A stretch of 64,000 nucleotides of DNA from Gemmatimonadota bacterium (lineage in GTDB: Bacteria; Latescibacterota; UBA2968; UBA8231). The DNA is taken from contig VXOR01000057.1 in assembly GCA_009840005.1 (NCBI GenBank), forward strand, positions 27,127 through 91,126, in the 5' to 3' direction. Below, piece after piece: positions 1-9,544 of the stretch; the first letter of the stretch is position 1; each line of letters begins with the position of its first letter. The translations under genes and the position numbers were made by a program. The notes under the pieces were generated by a model. It did no database searches, was not told the origin of the DNA, and worked only from the letters and a program-made list of their open reading frames with translations.

Positions 1-1668
1 TCCGGTGACTCCGGCTAAGAAGGCGTCGGTAAATTCAATCTCCAAGGCGCGTACAGTCGGCGCGGTAGTCGGACGGTCTGAGCTGAGGATGAGCTGGACC
101 TGGACGAAGCGGCGCGGGCTGGGAGACAGAAACTGCTCGCCGGAGCGCTGGTAAAAGTTGCTCCACTCGCTCCAGTCCTCGCCAATGCCGATAGAGCTCT
201 GGGTCTCGCCGCGTAGCGCCTTCGGCATTTGGTCAAACTGCTCGGCCGTTACCTCGGTGCCATCCTTGCGGAAATAGCGAAAATTTTCTTGCAGCTCGTT
301 GCCCGAGCGAGTGCGCGCCTGAATGCGTGCGCCCGGGGGCAGGTCGGCTTCCCACAGCAGGGATTTGATCACCTTCGCCCGGTTGTCGCCGGCGATTTGC
401 CCCAAGTCGATAAAGTCCGAACTCATCTCCACTTGGGCCACGTGACCCACCGCAAACATCAGCGTCTCGATCAAAAATCCGCTCTGATACTGGAAGCTGG
501 ACTGCGAGCCGCCGCCGACCCACTCGGCCGCGATAAAGCGCACGGGGCGCGGCTCAAAAAGATACGTCAATTGGCCGGGGAACTCGGTCGAGGACGCGAG
601 CAAGGCATCTGTATCGCCGACGAAGAGCTGGTCAAAATCGACTTCGCCCGTCAACGTGCGGCGACCGTTGGAAACGCTCAAGCTGTGGGTGCGAATCTGG
701 GGCAGGTTGGAGCCGTACGTCAGGGTGCGAAGGAGGAAATCCGAAGTGCGCATCACGATTCGATCTACCCAAAACAGCGCGCCCAAATCCCAGTCCCAAG
801 CAATGGGATCTTGGCCGCGCTCCCGCCGTGCTCCCCAATCGGTATTGGCGTTGCCGTCGGCCATCTTGAAGGGAAAGCCCCGGCCCGAGCGCTCCTGAAT
901 CGCGCCGCCGCGCTCTAAGGTCTGTAAGGCAATGTTTTCCCCGAGCGTGTACACCTCCACCTCGGCAAGGGCTGCGTCTGGTGTCTTAGCATCTACCAAA
1001 ATCCTTATGAATTGCAGCAGGTCGTAGGTAGTGTCCGCAGTGCCCTCCTCGCGCGCGCCCCGCACTCGCGTCACCTCCCTGACTAACGGCTTCACGTCGT
1101 AAATCACCTCAGTCTCGTCAATGGGCTTGGTGGTGCCGCCTATCAGGTGAAACGAGAATATGTCTTGGCGCGTCACGCGGCGTCCCTCGGACCCGAAGAC
1201 GCGAAACTCGCGGAGGGGCCGCGCACCCTCTTGGTCGGGAAAAATGAGGCGAATTTCCGACACGAGTACGGCCCTTCCTAGGTTGATCTCGATCCACCAG
1301 TCCTCTAAGGGAGCGTCCGGGTCGGGTTGCCAAAAGGTCTGAGCGCGACCGTCTATCGCCCGACCGGCTGTTGCGAGGTTGGTGCCGGCCTTCCACGCGC
1401 CACCGCGCATCTCTTTGCCGCTCACCAGTTCGTGGGTGAATTCGTCTGCATTGACCGCGGCGTTGTGCACACCCTTAAATTCGGCGGGAGTCACTGAGCC
1501 GGTTGGGGAAATTGCGAGGGTGCCGGCCGGAAAGGTCCACTGCTGCCACTCGGCTCTGCGATCCACCCGGTACACTTCCAGATCGGCGCTCCGAGTTTGG
1601 GCGTACGCCGCCAGCACGAGGGCCGCCAAACTCAAACCCGCGAATAGGAGGAACAGAATGCGCTGCAT
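1..1668 (-). CDS. Secreted discoidin-like surface protein (partial, C-terminus beyond left edge)
   Basis: The minus-strand frame is open from an ATG at 1668 to the window edge (556 codons) with no stop, so the C-terminus is missing. The start is supported by an AAGGAG box a few bases upstream. The N-terminus is a signal peptide (MQRILFLLFAGLSLAALVLAAYAQ). The body has F5/8-type-C/discoidin-like stretches (a WWIEINLGRAVLVSEIRLIFP segment) and a block containing DWSEWSNFYQRSGEQFLSPS and PRRFVQVQLIL. The same WSEW/PRRF block recurs in the genes at 1682-3616 and 9545-11743, making these three paralogs. It lies 13 nt after the upstream gene, in one operon. Function is unknown; a secreted, probably carbohydrate-binding or surface-attached protein is inferred. 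Confidence 0.8.
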   Translation of the reverse strand, partial: MQRILFLLFAGLSLAALVLAAYAQTRSADLEVYRVDRRAEWQQWTFPAGTLAISPTGSVTPAEFKGVHNAAVNADEFTHELVSGKEMRGGAWKAGTNLATAGRAIDGRAQTFWQPDPDAPLEDWWIEINLGRAVLVSEIRLIFPDQEGARPLREFRVFGSEGRRVTRQDIFSFHLIGGTTKPIDETEVIYDVKPLVREVTRVRGAREEGTADTTYDLLQFIRILVDAKTPDAALAEVEVYTLGENIALQTLERGGAIQERSGRGFPFKMADGNANTDWGARRERGQDPIAWDWDLGALFWVDRIVMRTSDFLLRTLTYGSNLPQIRTHSLSVSNGRRTLTGEVDFDQLFVGDTDALLASSTEFPGQLTYLFEPRPVRFIAAEWVGGGSQSSFQYQSGFLIETLMFAVGHVAQVEMSSDFIDLGQIAGDNRAKVIKSLLWEADLPPGARIQARTRSGNELQENFRYFRKDGTEVTAEQFDQMPKALRGETQSSIGIGEDWSEWSNFYQRSGEQFLSPSPRRFVQVQLILSSDRPTTAPTVRALEIEFTDAFLAGVTG

Positions 1669-1681
1669 GGTCTCTCCTTTT

Positions 1682-3616
1682 TTAGTAGGCAACGCCTACG
1701 GCACCGAGGCGCGTGAAGCGCTCTCGCTCGGCGTCGGCAGTCACCTCGGCGAGGTAGATCCCCACGGGCACCGGATTGCCGCTATCGTCGCGCCCGTCCC
1801 ATTCCCACACAAAAGAGCCGCTGCCGCGCACGCCGGCAAACAAGGTGCGCACCCGCTGGCCGCCAAGCGAAAAAATCCGCACGGTCAACTGCACGGGTTG
1901 CTGGAGCTGGACCAAAGTACCGGAAATGCGCACGCGTTCGTTGATCCCGTCGCCATTGGGCGTTACCACGGCCGGCTGCACGGCAAAAAATGGCAGCAAG
2001 TTGCGCGCCGAAGCGGCCGTGGTCAGCACGCGCAAGTCATTGGTCAGGACCGTGGGGTTGGCATCTCCGGGCAGGACCTGCTGCGGCGCCTCGTCGCTTT
2101 GAGTGTCGAAGACTCGGGCGCGAAAGAACGTGGATTGAACGAAAACTTCGGCGTCGAAAACGACGCGCAACGCACTCGGCGATTGGTGCGTCAGCCGTTG
2201 GCTGGGAAAGAATAGCTTCAGGCTCCGCTCGCCCTCGACGACGCTGTCGGGCGCAGTGGCGACGGGCGGATCGCCGATGAACATTTCCCTGAACTGCGGC
2301 CTAGCAGGCGTGAGAATCTCCAAGGCGTCAAAGCCCACATCCGTCTCGCTGATGTCGGCGCGAATGTCATAGGCAAACGTCGAGAGTTCACCGGCCGGCA
2401 CTCGGGGCTTGTTGCCCAAGGGACGGGGGGTTTCCAGCGCGGAAATTTCCCCTATTAGCTGCTGAGCCAACGGCGGAATGGAATGCTCGACCACCAGCGA
2501 GTTGACCCGGATGCCGTCGAGGATGGAGTGGCTAGTGAGTGCGATTTCGAGCTGGAAGAAACGACGCGGACTAGGCAGCTCAATCCGCTGGCCGGACTCG
2601 GCAAAGGGCGGCGACCACTCGCTCCAGTTGACTTGGTCGTCTTCGACCGGGCCGCGCACGTTCAGGCCCAGCCGGCCGTAGTCGCTCTCTGAGACTTCCT
2701 GCACATCGCCGGTGAAAACATTGACGATTTCGTAGAACACCTGCGGTGTATCGTCGCGGCCCGTGCGCATGCGGATCGAGATGTCTGCATCGGCCATTGG
2801 CTCGACGTCGATGCGGCCTTCTTGCTGGCGCAAGGTCTCGGTCGTCCACAGCAGGCGGCTGAAGTTGGCCACTTCGCCTAAGTCGATGATCTTGGACCGA
2901 TAGCGCCCTCCCGGCGGAAAGCCCGCTCCGTACACCTCGAACTCGGCGATCTCAAAGGGATTGGTCGAGGTCACGTTGAGTTGGATGTAGCGGACGAATT
3001 GCAAGGGGAAGGGAATTTGCGCCACGCTTTCCGTGGTGAAATCCACCTGCGTCAGCAGGTTGTACACCGGCAGGTTTTCCGGCGTGAAGCTCACGCCGTC
3101 GCTGACCTGAATTTTATAGCCGCGAATGAAGTCGTCGGCAAAGGGCCGCCCGCGGCTGTCGGCCCCTTCTGGGCGCGGGAAAAACGAGATGCGGTTGATG
3201 GGAAAGCGCGTGCCCAAGTCAAAGAAAAAGGTCCGGCCCGCTTGCAGCACCCCGAAATCCTTGAAGCGATTTTCGCTGGAGGTCTGCGCGTCGCCATCGA
3301 CGAGCGGGGCATTCGTCTGCTTGAAGGGCACGTTGTCCCACACCCGCGCCGCGGCCACCTCACTGACGAAATCCAAGGGATAGCCCTCGGTCCATTTTAG
3401 CTGCCGGACGATGTTATCGCTGGGATTAAAACCCACCAACTGAATGGCCCCGGCTGCATCGAAGCTGATGGCCGTGGAATTTAGCTCGTCGTCCTGCCAA
3501 GAGCGGCCCGCACCACCCAATTCCCACTGCCGCACCTCGCCCGCCGCGGCCGCCGCCAACCACGCGACCCCGACCAGCGCCCTAGCAGCACAAAACAGCG
3601 ATTTGAACGCGCGCAA
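1682..3616 (-). CDS. Secreted discoidin-like protein with FlgD-Ig-like C-terminal domain
   Basis: A 644-residue protein starting at TTG with GAGG eight bases upstream. The N-terminus is a signal peptide (ALVGVAWLAAAAAG). Residues about 80-230 look like an F5/8-type-C fold (FFFDLGTRFPINRISFFP). A second repeat-like block carries WSEWSPPFAESGQ and SPRRFFQLEIAL. The last 90 residues form a FlgD-Ig-like domain (TPNGDGINERVRISG ... VWEWDGRDDSGNPVPVGIYLAEV), a C-terminal module common on secreted proteins of FCB-group bacteria. It sits between the membrane protein gene upstream and the partial paralog downstream. No catalytic motif was seen; a structural or binding role at the cell surface is inferred. 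Confidence 0.85.
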   Translation of the reverse strand: MRAFKSLFCAARALVGVAWLAAAAAGEVRQWELGGAGRSWQDDELNSTAISFDAAGAIQLVGFNPSDNIVRQLKWTEGYPLDFVSEVAAARVWDNVPFKQTNAPLVDGDAQTSSENRFKDFGVLQAGRTFFFDLGTRFPINRISFFPRPEGADSRGRPFADDFIRGYKIQVSDGVSFTPENLPVYNLLTQVDFTTESVAQIPFPLQFVRYIQLNVTSTNPFEIAEFEVYGAGFPPGGRYRSKIIDLGEVANFSRLLWTTETLRQQEGRIDVEPMADADISIRMRTGRDDTPQVFYEIVNVFTGDVQEVSESDYGRLGLNVRGPVEDDQVNWSEWSPPFAESGQRIELPSPRRFFQLEIALTSHSILDGIRVNSLVVEHSIPPLAQQLIGEISALETPRPLGNKPRVPAGELSTFAYDIRADISETDVGFDALEILTPARPQFREMFIGDPPVATAPDSVVEGERSLKLFFPSQRLTHQSPSALRVVFDAEVFVQSTFFRARVFDTQSDEAPQQVLPGDANPTVLTNDLRVLTTAASARNLLPFFAVQPAVVTPNGDGINERVRISGTLVQLQQPVQLTVRIFSLGGQRVRTLFAGVRGSGSFVWEWDGRDDSGNPVPVGIYLAEVTADAERERFTRLGAVGVAY

Positions 3617-3666
3617 AACAATTTCCTCACTTTACTGCGAAATATAGCCCGTTTTCACCCCGAACC

Positions 3667-5607
3667 TCAACCCCAGAAAATCACATTGCCGACCATGCCG
3701 GTAAAGTGATCGACGAACAGGAAAAGACCCCCCGGCACGATGTGCCCGGCAATCATGCCCATGAAAAAGGGGCGCGTCTTGCGATAGAGCGCCACGCCGC
3801 CGTAGCGCAGCACCGACACCTTGATTAGCCACGCCAAGAACATATCAAACCACAGGTGATCCATAATCCCGGTCGGGCCAATGGGGTAGCCGAGAGGATG
3901 GAGGGGCCACCAGACGTAGTACCAGCGCGCCAGCATCAACAGCAGCATCACGCCGGCCCCAATCCCAGTGTTGATCCAACCCCACAAATGCGGCTCGCTC
4001 GGCGTGCGAATCAAGCCAGCGGCATAGTCGTAGAACCCGTGCTGGCCCCCGGGTATTTTCAGGTTGAGCGCCCCGTATGAATAGCCCAGTTCCATCACCA
4101 CCCACATCGACGAAACCATTCCAACAGCCATGGCCAAGAGCATCGTCCAGAACAGCGGGCGTTTGGAACCGCCAAAGCCCTCACCTAACTTGAGACTGTT
4201 GGCGGCTGACGTCATCGCAAAACTGCGGCCAGTCGTCCAGAAATAGGTCGTCGCCAGCACGACCAAGCCTTGGGCACCAATGGCCGACGAGCCAACCGCG
4301 GAAACCACGATGGCAGCCGAGCCAACCGGGACCGAACCATCCGAAAGCCCCCCTTCGGCGATCAGGCGCGTAAACCCCACAAAAAGCGCGAAAGCGGTAA
4401 AGAGAAACGCCAGCGCAACCCAGACGGGCAGACCCGCCAGCGCGAGCCACGCGACCATCACCGCGCTACTCCCCACCAAGATGAACACAGCCGTCCGGTA
4501 GGAGAGAATTTCGCCGGAGTCATCTACCGTCGGGTCGCCCCACAGGGCCTTGCGGCAGACCGCCCACAGGTGCTTGCGGGCCGCGAACAGACCAAATAGA
4601 AACAACACCAACATACCGCCCATCGACTGGTGGACGAGGATCGGGTCGATGATCGAGTGCCCACCCCCCATCATCTCCGAACTGGTGACGCCTAAAACGG
4701 CGAATGTGGTGCGCAGGGCGTTGGCGAAGAGGTTGAAAAACCACAGGCTGAAGGCGATTTCAGTTTTGAGAAAGTAGAAAAAGCCCAAAATGTTGAAGCG
4801 AAATTTGAATTGCAGTTCGGACAGATTGTCGAAGATGGGCAAGATGAAGTGGATGGGATCAACGTTGGTGGCAATGGGCACGGTCTCCGGGAAGTAGTTG
4901 TGTAGCCCGTGCAGGGTGCCCCAGATGGCCGGCACGGAAAACCCGGTCCACATCACCGGGTTTTTGAAGAATGGGGCCATGCGCTCCCCCCCGGCGTCCT
5001 GCTCGGTGAGAGCCATCGGCACCTGAACCAGCGGATAGGTCAACCGCTCGTAGTCGTTCCACTGCTTGCGCAGAATCGCCATCGCGGCAATCATCGCCAA
5101 GAACAAGGCCCAGACAAGCGGTGCCCAGCGCAAAAACATCGGCAGCCAGCCGGCCCACGGGATGGACCGGCCCTGCTCCAAGCCCTCGTAAAAAGGCCAC
5201 ATGACTGCTAGGTCGCGCGGCTCCAGCCAATCCGCTAGGTGGGGTTGGATGAGCGTGTGCCAGTCGTTTTCCGGCGTGGCAAAGTAAAAGGGAGTGAGGA
5301 TCGTGCCGATGAACCGACCAGCAAAAAACACCGGCAGGGGCGAGGCCATGACCATCATTATGTAGATGAGCAGCAACTCGCCGCGGTTTAGCCCGGCTCG
5401 CCGATGGACCAGCTTGAGCAGCGGGTTGATCAACCCAGCGAGGAAAAAGAGCAAGAACAGGGCACCGACCGTGCTGGTCCCGAGCGTCATGTACGAGCCG
5501 CGCAGAAAGAAAACCCCATACGAGTCGCCCGCGGCCACAAAAAACGTGAACAGGCAGCCGAGGATCAGCGCTTTAGGCGTGAAAACTCGGGCCGCTGGGG
5601 GTCGCAA
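3667..5607 (-). CDS. Polytopic membrane protein, DUF6785/DUF6784-like
   Basis: A 646-residue protein with at least twelve strongly hydrophobic segments across its length, so an inner-membrane protein. Phrases such as NDYERLTYPLVQVPMAL and the C-terminal YYVWWPLHPLGYPIGPTGIMDHLWFDMFLAW recall the large DUF6785/DUF6784 family seen in Planctomycetes, Poribacteria and related uncultured bacteria; this assignment is from memory of the family. The start is TTG, only 3 nt after the stop of the upstream outer-membrane protein gene, so the two are co-transcribed and probably translationally coupled. It could be a transporter-like or envelope-assembly protein serving the neighbouring surface proteins. 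No substrate can be named. Confidence 0.75.
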   Translation of the reverse strand: MRPPAARVFTPKALILGCLFTFFVAAGDSYGVFFLRGSYMTLGTSTVGALFLLFFLAGLINPLLKLVHRRAGLNRGELLLIYIMMVMASPLPVFFAGRFIGTILTPFYFATPENDWHTLIQPHLADWLEPRDLAVMWPFYEGLEQGRSIPWAGWLPMFLRWAPLVWALFLAMIAAMAILRKQWNDYERLTYPLVQVPMALTEQDAGGERMAPFFKNPVMWTGFSVPAIWGTLHGLHNYFPETVPIATNVDPIHFILPIFDNLSELQFKFRFNILGFFYFLKTEIAFSLWFFNLFANALRTTFAVLGVTSSEMMGGGHSIIDPILVHQSMGGMLVLFLFGLFAARKHLWAVCRKALWGDPTVDDSGEILSYRTAVFILVGSSAVMVAWLALAGLPVWVALAFLFTAFALFVGFTRLIAEGGLSDGSVPVGSAAIVVSAVGSSAIGAQGLVVLATTYFWTTGRSFAMTSAANSLKLGEGFGGSKRPLFWTMLLAMAVGMVSSMWVVMELGYSYGALNLKIPGGQHGFYDYAAGLIRTPSEPHLWGWINTGIGAGVMLLLMLARWYYVWWPLHPLGYPIGPTGIMDHLWFDMFLAWLIKVSVLRYGGVALYRKTRPFFMGMIAGHIVPGGLFLFVDHFTGMVGNVIFWG

Positions 5608-5610
5608 GGA

Positions 5611-8250
5611 TTATACCCCGCCGGTGGCAGCAAAGATGCGGACGAAGACGATTGATTGCTTCTGGGTTTGCTCGGCGAAGAACTGGCGCTCTAGCAGGAA
5701 GCCCGCGTTCATGGTCAGCTCGTACCCTTGATAGGACGACACATTGGTCAGCAGGGCCGAAAACACGAGGCTGCGAAAATCATCAATATAGCTCGGCGAC
5801 GCCTCGGCTGGGCGCTCGATCAGATTCTCGAAGAGGCTGAATTCAACGCCGAAGTCCAAAAGCGTCTTTGGCAGGAGCACATACTGGCCTAAAAAGAAAA
5901 AGCTCTCGGTCAGTTCGTTGGATTCCAGACCGACCAGCGCGGTGGGCGTTTCTCGCTCGTACATGCTCTTCCACTTGGGATAGAGAGCGAGCCGGTCACT
6001 GGGACGAATGGCGTAATCGGCCTTGTTAATCAGACCCAAAAACGAGCGGTCTCGCTTTAGGCTGGCCTGCGCACCGAGCTGGTTGAAGCGCTCGTATTTC
6101 AGCTTGCCCTCGACGTTCAGGTTGGCAATGCGAAAGTAGCGGGCCTGCAAGTACAGCGCATTGACAAAGGTATCTTGGTTGTCGAGCGGGTCGGCAAAAT
6201 CCGTCAGGCCGATGGGGTCGCGCCAGACGATGCGGTCTTCGGGCAAGTTATCGGCCACTAGTTTGGCGTGTTCAAAAAGGGATATATCTAACCCCGGATA
6301 GGATTTTTCCACGGTCAGTAGCCCGTAGAACGAGCGGCTCTCGCGGTCGCTGCTCAGTTGGTGCTCGGCGAGCCGACCAACGGTCAGCCGGGAGCTCTCA
6401 GTGATTTTCAATCCCCCGTACGCGTTGTACCCGCGATGGTCGCGCTCGTAGGGGTAGTCGGGCAAGCGGTCGTCCTCAAAGCGGTCGATGATCGTGTTGT
6501 TGTTCATGTCCATGCCAAAGAGAAACTCTGGCGGATCAACCTGATAGCGCAGGAAAGGCTCGACGTAATCTGGGCGGCTGTTCTGGTTTTGGTTGAAGTC
6601 GGAAATAAAATCGTTGTTCTCGTCCAGCCCGGGAAAAATCTCCGTGTCGCGGCCCTGCGAACCGCCCTGGCCGCCAAACCCTTGACTCTGGCGGTAGCGC
6701 TGCCAGTCGGTGTAGCGGTCCTGGTCGTCGTTGTCATCGACAAACTCAAAGAGGTTTTGGGTCTCGCTGGCGTAGTCGATGACCCCGCCCGGGTCAGCGA
6801 TAAAGGCCGTGGTGCTGTAATCGGGATCTATGGTGAACGCCTCACCGTACGCAAAGAAGGGATAGCGCTGGTACGAGGCTGTGACGTACCCGGCTTCGGC
6901 CGTCTCCTTGTACGCGGGCAGCTTGCGGAAGTTCTGGTTGGGGAAGCGGCGGAAGCGACGGTTGAGGGCCCATTCGGCCCGCAGGTCGAAGTGGGCGAGA
7001 TTGATCAACTCCAAGTCCATACCTATCACCTCGTGCCCAGTCGGCAAGCCGTAGGCAAAGCGCACAAAGGTCTGGTTGGAGCCATCGGTGATCTCGTCGC
7101 GGGCCTGGGCCACCGGCAAGAAAACCTGCTCGCCCCGGGCATTGGTCTGGAGATTGGAGGCGATCTCTATGCGGTAGTCGTTGGACACCACCAGCTCGAA
7201 TTCGAGCTTCTTGGCCTCGCGGAAGGTACCCACTTTTTCGGTTGGACTAAAATCGTTGCGAATGTCGTAGATAAGCTCAATTACGTCCGAGCCGCTCACC
7301 TCCAAAATGCCCTCGCGCCGCACGCCGCCGCGCACCAAGGGCACGATCTCCGGGTGCAGCTCTCCGTCGATGATCACCTGATCGACGAAAAACGAGGCTC
7401 CGGTTTGCTCGGATTCGGGCGAATCGTCGGCAATGCGGATGATGACCCGTTCGACATTGCCCGTGTTCTGCGGGCCGGTCAGCAGGCCCTTGAGCGAGTT
7501 GTCGCCGAGGCTCAGCTCGCTGCTGGTATTGGACACATTGACCCACGTCAGCCCCAGCTTGGCAAAATCGCCCACTTGGGCCACGCCGCGCGCGCCGAGC
7601 AGGCGGGTCGTGTTTTCAATCGCCGAAGCCCCGCCCGCCTCGTTGAGCGCGGTAAACCCCGGCGCGTTGAGCCGCGAGCCGAGCAGAGTTACCGCGTACT
7701 TGTCGGCGAGAAAATCCCACTGCAACCCGTTGAACGTGGGCTTGGAAAAGGTCAGCGGGGTGAGCGTCGTGCGGATGGCGTCGCCCACCGTCAGCGAGGT
7801 GTGGAACTGGCCGTGACTGGCCGACGAGATGACGAGGCTGTCGAACCACCGGCCAAAGCGGGTGCCCTTCAAGAGGGCACTGCCCTGGCGCAGAGGGCTA
7901 GTTTCGGTCCAGTCGTAGATGACCCAGCCGCGATTGATGTACTGGCCGAAGAGGTTGTAGTTGCGGGTGCCTTCGAGCAGGATGTTGACGTAGCGCTGAT
8001 AGTTGTCGCGTGCGTAGTTGCTGTACTCCCAGCCGCGCCACTGGTACTCGTAGTACAGGTTCTGCGGCAAGTACCACTTGCGCCGGTTGGGTGCCAAGGC
8101 GCCCGGATGGATGCGCACCCCGCGAATCCCGGGTTCCTCAACTGGCCGAAAGCCCGTAGATAGCTGGGCGAAAGCCTTCGACTCCGAGAGTACAAACGCG
8201 CACCACAACAGCAAGATCGGCCCTCTGCTACAAAGGGTTATCAGCCTCAT
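5611..8250 (-). CDS. Large outer-membrane/surface protein with Asp/Asn-rich loops
   Basis: An 879-residue protein with a signal peptide (ILLLWCAFVLSESKAFAQ). Residues about 480-590 hold three acidic EF-hand-like loops (DDNDDQDRYTDW, DENNDFISDFNQNQN, DMNNNTIIDRFEDD), probably calcium-binding. The C-terminal third is rich in alternating aromatic/hydrophobic strands (YLQARYFRIANLNVEGKLKYERF, FFFLGQYVLLPKTLLDFGVEF) as in a beta-barrel anchored in the outer membrane. It is the first gene of the minus-strand operon that continues into the DUF6785-like protein and the two discoidin-like proteins. A long open frame on the opposite strand (6358-8163) is a shadow. No specific family was recognised. Confidence 0.8.
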   Translation of the reverse strand: MRLITLCSRGPILLLWCAFVLSESKAFAQLSTGFRPVEEPGIRGVRIHPGALAPNRRKWYLPQNLYYEYQWRGWEYSNYARDNYQRYVNILLEGTRNYNLFGQYINRGWVIYDWTETSPLRQGSALLKGTRFGRWFDSLVISSASHGQFHTSLTVGDAIRTTLTPLTFSKPTFNGLQWDFLADKYAVTLLGSRLNAPGFTALNEAGGASAIENTTRLLGARGVAQVGDFAKLGLTWVNVSNTSSELSLGDNSLKGLLTGPQNTGNVERVIIRIADDSPESEQTGASFFVDQVIIDGELHPEIVPLVRGGVRREGILEVSGSDVIELIYDIRNDFSPTEKVGTFREAKKLEFELVVSNDYRIEIASNLQTNARGEQVFLPVAQARDEITDGSNQTFVRFAYGLPTGHEVIGMDLELINLAHFDLRAEWALNRRFRRFPNQNFRKLPAYKETAEAGYVTASYQRYPFFAYGEAFTIDPDYSTTAFIADPGGVIDYASETQNLFEFVDDNDDQDRYTDWQRYRQSQGFGGQGGSQGRDTEIFPGLDENNDFISDFNQNQNSRPDYVEPFLRYQVDPPEFLFGMDMNNNTIIDRFEDDRLPDYPYERDHRGYNAYGGLKITESSRLTVGRLAEHQLSSDRESRSFYGLLTVEKSYPGLDISLFEHAKLVADNLPEDRIVWRDPIGLTDFADPLDNQDTFVNALYLQARYFRIANLNVEGKLKYERFNQLGAQASLKRDRSFLGLINKADYAIRPSDRLALYPKWKSMYERETPTALVGLESNELTESFFFLGQYVLLPKTLLDFGVEFSLFENLIERPAEASPSYIDDFRSLVFSALLTNVSSYQGYELTMNAGFLLERQFFAEQTQKQSIVFVRIFAATGGV

Positions 8251-8264
8251 AATCCATCTCCTGT

Positions 8265-8325
8265 GAATTACGAATTACGAATTACGAATTGCGAATTGCG
8301 AATTTAATTCCTAATTCCTAATTCT
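8265..8325. repeat. Heptamer tandem repeats in opposite orientations
   Basis: Three copies of gaattac and two of gaattgc run head to tail, followed by taattcc, taattcc and taattct. The right arm is roughly the reverse complement of the left, so the tract could fold into an imperfect cruciform. It sits in the 306-base divergent intergenic region 8251-8556, just upstream of the outer-membrane protein gene. Slippage-prone tracts there could influence expression, but this is inference. Confidence 0.8.
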
Positions 8326-8390
8326 TAAGATTCGGCCAAATATACGCCCCGTTCTCCCCGCTTACCAAGTCAGAACCGCACTGTCGCGCC

Positions 8391-8413
8391 CGCAAAAAAC
8401 AAATTTTTTTGCG
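8391..8413. other. A/T-stem hairpin in divergent intergenic region
   Basis: A 9-bp inverted repeat (cgcaaaaaa / ttttttgcg) with a 5-nt loop. It resembles a bidirectional intrinsic terminator but lies between two divergent genes, where a terminator is not expected. It may be a regulatory structure for the 8557 gene or simple AT-rich sequence. Apart from this hairpin, the heptamer tract and a possible promoter, nothing else was seen in 8251-8556. Confidence 0.4.
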
Positions 8414-8447
8414 GCAAATTTGTTTCGCCTGTCTATATCTTTTTGTT

Positions 8448-8453
8448 TATAAT
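8448..8453 (+). promoter_or_regulatory. Possible -10 element (TATAAT)
   Basis: A perfect TATAAT about 105 bases upstream of the CBM9-like gene, within an AT-rich stretch. No convincing -35 hexamer is present at 16-18 nt spacing, so this is a weak call. Confidence 0.3.
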
Positions 8454-8556
8454 GTAAAATCATCTCATCCTGAAAGGAGGTTGCACAGCTTGCTGAAGGA
8501 CAATTTCCACATCCCTTTTTCTTTTTCTATTTCTTCCAAATCAAGGAGCGTATAGC

Positions 8557-9468
8557 ATGAGAAAGTTCGGCTTTTTCGCCTTGTCTTTTGGGCTGGCGTG
8601 CCTGTTGAGTACGGCGGCTTTTGCCCACGTAGGCGTGACCGTGTTCTATCCCCAGGTGCCCGATCCGGCTGCCATCACCATCGACGGCAGCGACGACGAT
8701 TGGGGTTGGTACGACCCGGCTCTCGCTCTCAATCAGCCTGATTTCTTCGACCGAGCCAGCGATTTCGTCGAGTTGTCGGACTACGACTTCACCATCCTCA
8801 ATGCTTGGTCGGCGGAGCCAGACAACAAGTGGTACGGCTTTGCGCGCTTTGTCGATGATACCCTCAAGTACGATTCGCCCGTTAAGGAGTGGTGGAAAGA
8901 CGACTGCTTGCAGATCACCGTTGACGCCGATCACCTCGGCGGCAATATCCTCGGTTCCGACCTCGAGCAGATCGCCAATGGCCAGCGCTGGCACGTGCGC
9001 ATTTTCCCGCCGGCTGGCGAGTCCCTGTTGCCCAACCAGACCTGCTTCTTCTACAGCCAGCTAGAGTTCATCGACTCCACAGAACTGCTCTGGGGAGTCG
9101 AGCCGGAGTTTTTCGAGGCTGCGTGGACCGTCCTACCAGCAGGTGCCGAGAACCTGACGGTTGGCCCGGTTGAGTACACCTATGAGTGGCGGGGTGCCCT
9201 GTGGGACATCTGGGGATTGAGCGAAGCCGAGAGTACGCGGCACACGTTCGCCGAGGACGACGTGATTCACCTCGGCTATCGCCCGCTCGACGCCGACCGC
9301 CCCGGCGGTGGACGCAAGCACTCCATGTACATCAACGACGGCAGCCAGTCGCAGGACGTCGATGCTTCGCAGATGCCCGACTTCTGGGCACTGGCGGCGA
9401 CCGAGACTAACGTGGAAAACGACACTTGGGGCCACATCAAAAACAGCATGTCCGAACGCCTCAAGTAG
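8557..9468 (+). CDS. Secreted CBM9-like carbohydrate-binding protein
   Basis: A 303-residue protein preceded by a good ribosome binding site (AAGGAG, 9 nt before ATG). It has a signal peptide (FGFFALSFGLACLLSTAAFAH). The mature N-terminus reads ITIDGSDDDWGWYDP, the typical opening of family-9 carbohydrate-binding-module-like domains (IDG...DW), followed by DDCLQITVDADH as in CBM9-like folds. No catalytic domain is attached. It is transcribed divergently from the surface-protein operon and followed by a strong terminator, so it is probably monocistronic. A role in binding polysaccharide outside the cell is inferred. Confidence 0.8.
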   Translation: MRKFGFFALSFGLACLLSTAAFAHVGVTVFYPQVPDPAAITIDGSDDDWGWYDPALALNQPDFFDRASDFVELSDYDFTILNAWSAEPDNKWYGFARFVDDTLKYDSPVKEWWKDDCLQITVDADHLGGNILGSDLEQIANGQRWHVRIFPPAGESLLPNQTCFFYSQLEFIDSTELLWGVEPEFFEAAWTVLPAGAENLTVGPVEYTYEWRGALWDIWGLSEAESTRHTFAEDDVIHLGYRPLDADRPGGGRKHSMYINDGSQSQDVDASQMPDFWALAATETNVENDTWGHIKNSMSERLK

Positions 9469-9491
9469 CAGTCCAGCAGTATCTGTCCCGA

Positions 9492-9519
9492 GGGGAAGGG
9501 GTGCGTGCGCCCCTTCCCC
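9492..9519 (+). terminator. Intrinsic terminator after CBM9-like gene
   Basis: A perfect 10-bp GC-rich stem (ggggaagggg / ccccttcccc) with an 8-nt loop, followed by ttaatcattt. It lies 23 nt after the stop codon of the upstream gene. Confidence 0.75.
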
Positions 9520-9544
9520 TTAATCATTTGCGGAGACCTAGCTG

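Noticed and set aside
229..918. 229-codon plus-strand frame near the left edge
   Set aside because: Antisense to the partial discoidin-like gene, whose minus-strand frame is continuous and homologous to two other proteins in the window.
6358..8163. 601-codon open frame on the plus strand
   Set aside because: It lies wholly antisense to the outer-membrane protein gene, which has a signal peptide and repeat motifs; the antisense product has no recognisable domain and reflects GC-rich codon bias.
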